From Cryptomeria japonica (Eukaryota > Streptophyta > Pinopsida > Cupressales > Cupressaceae): DNA of 64,000 nt. The stretch's first letter is position 1. The number at the start of each line of letters is the position of its first letter. A program made the position numbers and the translations under genes. Shown here in pieces: positions 58,307 through 64,000 of the stretch. Where the stretch lies: NCBI RefSeq assembly GCF_030272615.1, contig NC_081406.1, positions 469,074,400 to 469,138,399 on the forward strand, given 5' to 3'. The notes beneath the pieces are model-generated. The model was not told where the DNA came from. It saw only the letters and a program-made list of their open reading frames with translations, and ran no database searches.

Positions 58307-59045
58307 TGATGAAAAGACTTAGGAAAAATGTGATGAAATGACTTAGAAAATTTGTGATGGAAGGATTTTAGAAACTTGTGATGAAAGGACTTAAGAAATT
58401 TGAGGATGAAAAGAATTAAGAAATTTGTGATGAAAGGACTTAAGAAATTTGAGGATGAAAAGAATTAAGAAATTCGTGATGAAAGGACTTAAGAAATTTG
58501 TGATGAAAGGACTTAAGAAATTTGAGGATGAAAGGACTTAAGAAATTTGTGGATGAAAGAACTTAAGAAATTTGTAATGAAAGGACTTAAGAAATTTGAG
58601 GATGAAAAGAATTAAGAAATTTGTGATGAAAGGACTTAAGAAATTTGAGGATGAAAAGAATTAAGAAATTTGTGATGAAAGGACTTAAGAAATTTGTGAT
58701 GAAAGGACTTAAGAAATTTGAGGATGAAAGGACTTAAGAAATTTGTGATGAAAGGACTTAAGAAATTTGAGGATGAAAAGAATTAAGAAATTTGTGATGA
58801 AAGGACTTAAGAAATTTGTGATGAAAGGACTTAAGAAATTTGAGGATGAAAGGACTTAAGAAATTTGTGATGAAAGGACTTAAGAAATTTGTGGATGAAA
58901 GAACTTAAGAAATTTGTGATGAAAGGACTTAAGAAATTTGCGATGAAAGGACTTAAGATATTTGTGGATGAAAGAACTTAAGAAATTTGTGATGAAAGGA
59001 CTTAAGAAATTTGAAGATGAAAGGACTTAAGAAATTTGAGGATGA
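58307..59045. repeat. 24-bp minisatellite upstream of gypsy-1 gag
   Basis: About 30 copies of a 24-25 bp unit (tgatgaaaggacttaagaaatttg and a variant with gaggatgaaaagaatt). They are directly adjacent, with no unique spacers. The array ends a few bases before the gag start codon (58300 on the minus strand), so it forms the last part of the 5' untranslated region. Two unit variants alternate in higher-order blocks. Confidence 0.9.
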
Positions 59046-61620
59046 TTGATGAAGAAGGTATGGTAGTGATGGTTTAGAAGAAAACTTGATGACTAGGTTG
59101 TCTTTGGCATGAACATGAAGGATCTATTTAAATGGCAAGTTGTATGAAGGGATATGACCACCCTGATTTGGATGGTAGTAGGTGTTTCAAAAGACAAACT
59201 TGAATGTTGACGTAGAGGATAAACTCTTAGCTTCTCTCTTAGGCTTATGAAAAATGGGACGGATAGAGTTTTGACGCAATTTTGAACTTGGTGTGGGTAA
59301 TAACTTGGACTATTTGTTTGTGTCTTGACAAATATTTTTGCTAAGTTTTTTGGGGATAGTGATGTGTTTTTAGTCTACTCTTGGCAAGTATGTATCAAAC
59401 AAAGCAAACACAATGATTAAATGTATATTATCTCAAAGACACTCATGCTCATATACAACATTCTTAAGGCTGGCAAGGACAATAGTCATTGAATCCCAAT
59501 TGGTTTCCCATCTACGCTTACCCAGAGCGGACACTTAGATTCTTGACCCCACTAGCTCCCCTCCACGGCACTCACTTCTCGGGGCAGCCAAGCATCAATT
59601 CCCATGAAAACTCCTCATGGAAAACTTTGTGTCTCTACTAAGGGCCGTAAGAATATGGGCCGCTTTAGAGGTCCGACCTCCTGCACCAATGACTAGAGGT
59701 TTTTGGCCACTATGAACAAGGTGTTTAGTAAGTCTTCCCGTTACGAGCTACCCTTCGAAGTTGCGCAAGCGCAATTGAGGCCTATAGCCCAATGAAGCAC
59801 CAAGAACTTAGTAGTCATGCAAGCATGATTGAGATCTCTAGGATCCTACTAAGCACCCAATGTGAGAGTGAACTCTCATATAGACCCAACCATTAACCCT
59901 TTCGTAGTCAATGGCCTATTTATTATAGTGAGTTGGGAACCCCAAGTCTGGGTGTACTCACTTGGGTCATTCCCCTCTTACCTTCTCAAAGAGCAAGTTG
60001 GGAGGGCAGGCCCGCTAGAGATAAACACACAATCAAACAAGAAAAGGTTGGAGGGTCTGGATTTCTGATCGTCTAGTAAGACGAGAGCATACTTTCCTAC
60101 CTTTATGCTTTTCTTAAAGACACATAAGACAATGGTTCATTCCATTTTAATTAATATCTAGGTGCCTAATTTAAATAAATGCACAATATTTGGTTGAATC
60201 AGCTAGGCAACCTGCAAAACCACTTGATTAGTAGTTTGAAAAAAATGGAGTCTTCAAAAAGCGTCCTGCAAAACAACTTGATTAGTAGTTTGGAAAAATA
60301 GTCTTCAACAAGCGTCCTGCAAAAAATCAACAAAATGACAAAAATATTAATTTTTATTTTATTTTTTGGGAATAAATAGAAAAACGTGAATAAAAACTTT
60401 TTTACTAATGACAAATGTGGATTTGAAGAAAGCTTTGATGGGTAAATGGGGTTTGACTAGGTTTTTACCACTTTCTAAGGGATATGCAAGCGAAAAAATG
60501 GGGATTTTGGAGGAGAGATGAAGGAATGGGAAAATTTGTCCAAGAGGGACAAAGAAGCAAAAGTTGAAGATGGATAATATGGGAAAAATTTGGAGGTGAT
60601 TGGATAAAAAGGGAAGAAGTTATGGCAAACCCTAAAAATAGAGAAATATGGGATTTTGGGCTTCAAAAAGTAGTTTTTTGAGATAAGGCCTCCAAGGAAG
60701 AAAATGTGGAAAATGGTAATGTAGAGAATATGGTGAAGTTTGAAGGGAAATGGATTCAAGATAAAGAAGATATGGTGAAAAAACAGAAAAAATTTCAAAG
60801 GTCCGGATTTTTTTTTATTTTTATTTTGTAACTCTAGATTTAATGGAACAGAAACCCTAAATTTAACAGAACAGAAACCCTAAATTTAACAAAACAGAAA
60901 CCCTAGATTTAACAGAGCAGATAGAAACCCTAGATTTAATAGAGCAAATTGTCACACTAAACAGAATAAAAATAAAAATGTCAAAGGTCTAGATTTCTGA
61001 TTGTCTAGATAGACAAGAGCATACTCTCCTACTTTCACACTTTCCTGTGGGCGGATAGATTATATTTAAACAGAGCAGATAACAGGAAATAAATAAATTA
61101 AATGCAGACTACAGTTAGTGCCTAAAATTTTCAGACAGATTAACAAAGCAGACAGTAGCACTACACAGATAGAAAAGTGTCAAAGGTCCGGATTTCTGAT
61201 TGTCTAGATAGACAAGAGCATACTCTCCTATTTTCACACTTTCCTACAGTCAGAGCATACAGTCATGCTAAACAGAATAGAAAAGTGAAAAGTCTGGATT
61301 TCTGATTGTCTATATAGACAAAAGCATACTCTCCTACTTTCGCACAGATTATACTAAAATAGAACAGACAACAAATCAAATAACAAATCAGATAACAGAG
61401 CTGTCGTGCTGCAACAGAAACAAAAAAAAAAAAAAGAAATAGAATAGAATAAGGAGCTATCGCGCAGAAATGTAGAGCCACGATTCTGGAACTTGCGAAA
61501 AAGATATATATATATATATATTTATTTTATTTTTTTCTGCAGTCACGCTATTCTGGAACCTGCGTCTCACAACTCACAAAAACCTTAAAAAAAAACAATA
61601 ACATTAGTTCTCAGGGACGT
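59046..61620 (-). other. gypsy-1 leader with repeated boxes
   Basis: Untranslated leader between the primer site and gag. It contains four copies of a 50-65 bp box around 'gatttctgattgtctagatagacaagagcatactctcctac' (in fragments: 60053-60100, 60981-61045, 61181-61246, 61288-61347) and a related box in gypsy-0 at 832-890. Between the first and second boxes lie several copies of 'cagaaaccctaaatttaa' (60847-60940). Short plus-strand frames here (59862-60068) are not supported. Confidence 0.6.
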
Positions 61621-61640
61621 GAGTCCCACCGGGCGTGCCA
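61621..61640 (-). other. primer binding site of gypsy-1
   Basis: The minus strand reads TGGCACGCCCGGTGGGACTC. It differs from the TGGCGCC start of gypsy-0 and from the tRNA-Met site of the copia elements. A tRNA ending GTCCCACCGGGCGTGCCA would be the primer; I cannot name it with certainty. Confidence 0.6.
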
Positions 61641-61643
61641 AAA

Positions 61644-62729
61644 TGAAAAGGGAAAAAATAGATTTGAAAGGTAAACTGATCAAAACATAATGAAATAAAC
61701 ATGCAGAATGCTAAAATATCATAAAAAGATCATTTCACCTTGCTATTTTACCTTCTCCTTCGGATTGAGCTTGATGAAGTGAAGGCGCCCCTTGACAATG
61801 CTCCACTTGATGTGCTCCTTTGATTGCTGGATGTGGATGGCTCTCCAATATTGTGCACAAATGATAAGGATGAATGATAAGGATGAGATGATCAAGTCGC
61901 CAAGATGATTTCCTGGGCTCAAAAGGGCAGCATAAGCTTATTGAATTTCAAGATTTTTTGAATGAAGGGATGGAACCCTATTTTATAGGAAGAGGAGAGG
62001 AAAATGGATGGCTAGGATGAATTCAAGATGAAGGGCTAAGATTTATTTGTGAGGTCACACAAGGTCCAAGAGAGGGTGTGGAGACCAAGAAATATGCCTT
62101 AAAGGCATTTCATATCTCCACACTCTACAAGATGCATTGGAGGAATTAAAAATTATCCAAAAACGGATATTATGGGCATTAGAAGAATAAAAAGGAATTA
62201 AAAATTCCTTGGGAGAGGGAAATGCCTAGAGGAATGTGAGATTTCAAAAATCTTACATTCATCTAGAAAAAGAGCATTTAAAGCTAGTGGCTGGATGAAA
62301 GGACAAAGAGTTGACTTTGTGGCTAATCATGATGATTAGCCATTAACGACTCATTAGGAGGGGAATTAGAGGAAATGTTAGGTGGGATTTATATTTGTAG
62401 GAGAATTTGACTAAAAGAATAATGTTAAGTGAGTTTAGGGAGTTTCTAGAAGAATTTATTAGGTTAATGATGAATTAAGAAGATGATTTGTAGGAATCAT
62501 GTAGGTTAACTAATTAATTGAAATTAATTAGCTAAGAGGAAGATTTGTGAGGATTTGATTTTTTAGAAGAATAAAGAAAAGGATTGATTTATTAAATAAA
62601 TCAATCATATGCTATAGTGACAATATTAATTATATTTAATTAATATTGAGAAGAATTTTAATTAACATAATTAATTAATTATGTGAGGAATTAAAAAATA
62701 ATTAAAATAATTATTTTTAAGTGTCTACA
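61644..62729 (-). repeat. 5' LTR of gypsy-1
   Basis: Pair of 48055-49156; on the minus strand it ends TTCCCTTTTCA, three bases before the primer site. It carries a TATA box at 61980-61987 from which the element's RNA would start. Confidence 0.92.
61980..61988 (-). promoter_or_regulatory. TATA box of the gypsy-1 5' LTR
   Basis: The minus strand reads CCTATAAAATAGGG, a strong plant TATA match, identical in both LTRs. It is the likely core promoter. Confidence 0.6.
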
Positions 62730-62866
62730 GGTATACTTACTATCTGTCGGTTTACTCACTGCCCGGTCTTACTGTCTACGGACTAGAAAGACTAAGGAGA
62801 TGATGTTGCCAACAATGACAACCATATTGTTTACCGATAATATAAAATTGCATCAAACTACCAACA

Positions 62867-64000
62867 TTGACCTATCTTGTTATGGGGGAACCATGGTAGG
62901 GAGGTCAAGTCCCTCATTCTTAGGTGCCTTATCCAGGTTTTCACTTGAGTATACTCCCTTTATTTTTATTTTTTCCTCATCCATAGGTGCCTTGGGAAGG
63001 TTTTCACCTAAGGAATCATGATTTTTCTTTTTATTGTCTTTTTTTGCGGCTAAGGGCATTGTCCTGACTACCAAAGTATTTGTCTTCATGTAGTTGGATC
63101 TAATGAACTTTGTTGCATTCTTCCAAGTTGTTCATATTTAGGAGAGTCATGAGAGCAATGTCATCAGCACAGGTTTTCCTCGTTGGTCCCAGTCTATAAG
63201 CTCAGGGTGGACAAGTTGCAGCTCATATGGGGTCGAAGGGGTTATGGGGGTGATGGTGTTAATATGGGTGTCAAAGAAGATATCATCTTGGTATTCAAAA
63301 GGCATTTCTTTAAATTCCTCTTCATCAGAGTCTTCCACATCCAAAGAAGGGTCTGAAGGGGCACCCGCGATAGTGATCTTAGGTACTGGAGTATAACCCA
63401 AGCCTCTATTATGCTTGTATGACTTGGGATTTATTGGTGCTTTGATTCCTTTCTCTTCTGGTTCCAGGCCATGTCCATTATAGCCCATCTTATCCACTAT
63501 AGCTGATGCTTTTGGATACATTTTCTCAAGAATATTTATCAGTTCTTCATCCTCTTCACGACTCAACCAAGAGGAAACATCTATCTCTAGACTTTCTTCA
63601 TCAAGTGGGCCCCACTACTTGAAGGTAGTGTCTTTGCATTGCACAGTCAGTTTCTGGTCCTTTTTTATTTCATTGGGCTTGCCAAATGACTTGAGAGATA
63701 ACGAGAGTTTCCCCACATATAGGAAATCCTCAAGTTTGTACTCTTCACAACCATCATCTACGATCTTGACCTCGGGTTCTGGTTGGGATGAAGTGGAGGC
63801 AACTTTGGATGCATCGAATAGAGGAGACAGAGTGGGTCTATTAAGCAGACAGAGGTATGGGTGCTTCCCCTATAGAAGTTTTCAATACTGAAAAGGTTGT
63901 GGATCACCCTTGATAGTGATCTCTCTGCCATTGAAGGGGAATTTAAGGCATTGGTGATAGGTGGAGGGAATAGCTTGAAGGGAATGAACCCATGGCGACT
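62867..64000 (-). pseudogene. gypsy-2 protease end, G-patch and linker to RT
   Basis: At 64000-63880 the protease C-terminal part is visible (HSLQAIPSTYHQCLKF, ITIKGDPQPF). The frame 63566-63147 contains a G-patch domain: IVDKMGYNGHGLEPEEKGIK, then NPKSYKHNRGLGYTPVP. One of its glycines is changed (GLEPE instead of GLGLE in gypsy-1). The linker 63089-62880 matches the start of the gypsy-1 RT frame. It is cut at 62867 by the solo LTR. Confidence 0.8.

Larger units (their letters stand above)
48055..62729 (-). mobile_element. gypsy-1: nearly complete, young Tat-type Ty3/gypsy element (14.7 kb)
   Basis: It has both LTRs (1102 and 1086 bp) and is flanked by a perfect 5-bp duplication ggtat (48050-48054 and 62730-62734). 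The minus-strand order is 5' LTR, primer site, 2.6 kb leader, 24-bp minisatellite, gag, protease, G-patch, RT, RNase H, second RNase H, integrase, a tandem hairpin repeat, polypurine tract and 3' LTR. The LTRs are almost identical by eye. Their 16-bp length difference comes from the number of TTAA repeats (49081-49110 against 62665-62680). It is therefore the youngest insertion, yet its coding region has several stops and at least two frameshifts, so it probably moved with help. Confidence 0.92.
46915..62866 (-). mobile_element. copia-type solo LTR in gypsy-2, itself split by gypsy-1
   Basis: The two halves, 46915-48054 and 62730-62866, together make a 1.27 kb LTR. On the minus strand it starts TGTTGGTAGTTTG and ends CTGGTTGGATCTAACA. 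No internal region, primer site or polypurine tract accompanies it, so it is a solo LTR left by recombination between two LTRs. The flanks tttac (46910-46914) and ttgac (62867-62871) are a TSD with one change. The end near 46915 resembles the copia-1 and copia-4 LTR ends, so it is a copia LTR. Everything between 48055 and 62729 is the later gypsy-1. Confidence 0.8.
38585..64000 (-). mobile_element. gypsy-2: Tat-type Ty3/gypsy element, interrupted and running off the window
   Basis: The minus-strand order from the right edge is protease end, G-patch, N-terminal pol (62867-64000), a nested solo LTR, then RT, RNase H and integrase (46914-43615), a long 3' region with an antisense ORF, and a 3' LTR (38585-39900). 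It is a relative of gypsy-1, with similar domains throughout but clearly diverged. The tetrad of RT, its RNase H, a second archaeal-type RNase H and integrase marks the Tat lineage. The 5' LTR and gag should lie to the right. The left flank catgc (38580-38584) is the expected TSD copy. Confidence 0.85.

Noticed and set aside
58307-59045. CRISPR-like array
   Set aside because: Units are contiguous with no unique spacers, in a plant retrotransposon. It is a minisatellite.

Overview
The window is plant nuclear DNA built almost entirely from transposable elements nested inside one another. The evidence is Ty1/copia and Tat-type Ty3/gypsy retrotransposons, LINEs with a C-terminal RNase H, a CACTA DNA transposon, and fragments of the plant-specific de novo DNA methyltransferase DRM. 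The AT-rich sequence, old decayed elements and deep nesting suggest a very large genome such as a gymnosperm. That is an inference, and the species cannot be fixed from this sequence. I found no intact host gene, RNA gene or CRISPR array.

Layout, oldest layer first. The backbone is a decayed plus-strand copia element, copia-3. Its 5' LTR end is at 19018-19204, gag and first half of pol at 19309-21461, the rest of pol at 34661-36535, and its 3' LTR lies in pieces up to 38584. Four elements broke it. (a) Copia-2 (minus strand, ending at 19017) sits in its 5' LTR. (b) A 13.2 kb CACTA element (21462-34660, TSD AGG) sits in pol. (c) Copia-4 remnant (36742 to about 38340) and (d) gypsy-2 (38585 to beyond 64000) sit in its 3' LTR.

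Second layer. Copia-2 was hit in its 3' LTR by gypsy-0 (1-2679, cut by the window edge) and by copia-1 (2715-11736, TSD TACATA). Its interior was hit by a LINE-type insert, LINE-C (14385-16467, 14-bp TSD). Gypsy-2 was hit by a copia solo LTR (46915-48054 plus 62730-62866). That solo LTR was then hit by gypsy-1 (48055-62729, TSD GGTAT), the youngest and most complete element. Inside CACTA, LINE-A was hit by LINE-B (25877-28905, 15-bp TSD).

The most interesting part is the right third of the CACTA element. It carries two copies of an intron-containing DRM gene fragment, head to head as an imperfect inverted repeat (29145-30606 and 32897-34342), plus a third short piece. All stop before the catalytic cysteine motif. 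Read-through transcription would give a long hairpin against the enzyme that silences transposons. This is analogous to, but structurally different from, the rice CACTA-borne miR820 that targets OsDRM2. Other unusual features are a LINE with an extra ORF overlapping the end of ORF2, a copia element with gag remnants and unknown ORFs but no pol, an antisense coiled-coil ORF in gypsy-2, and a G-patch domain between protease and reverse transcriptase in both gypsy elements.
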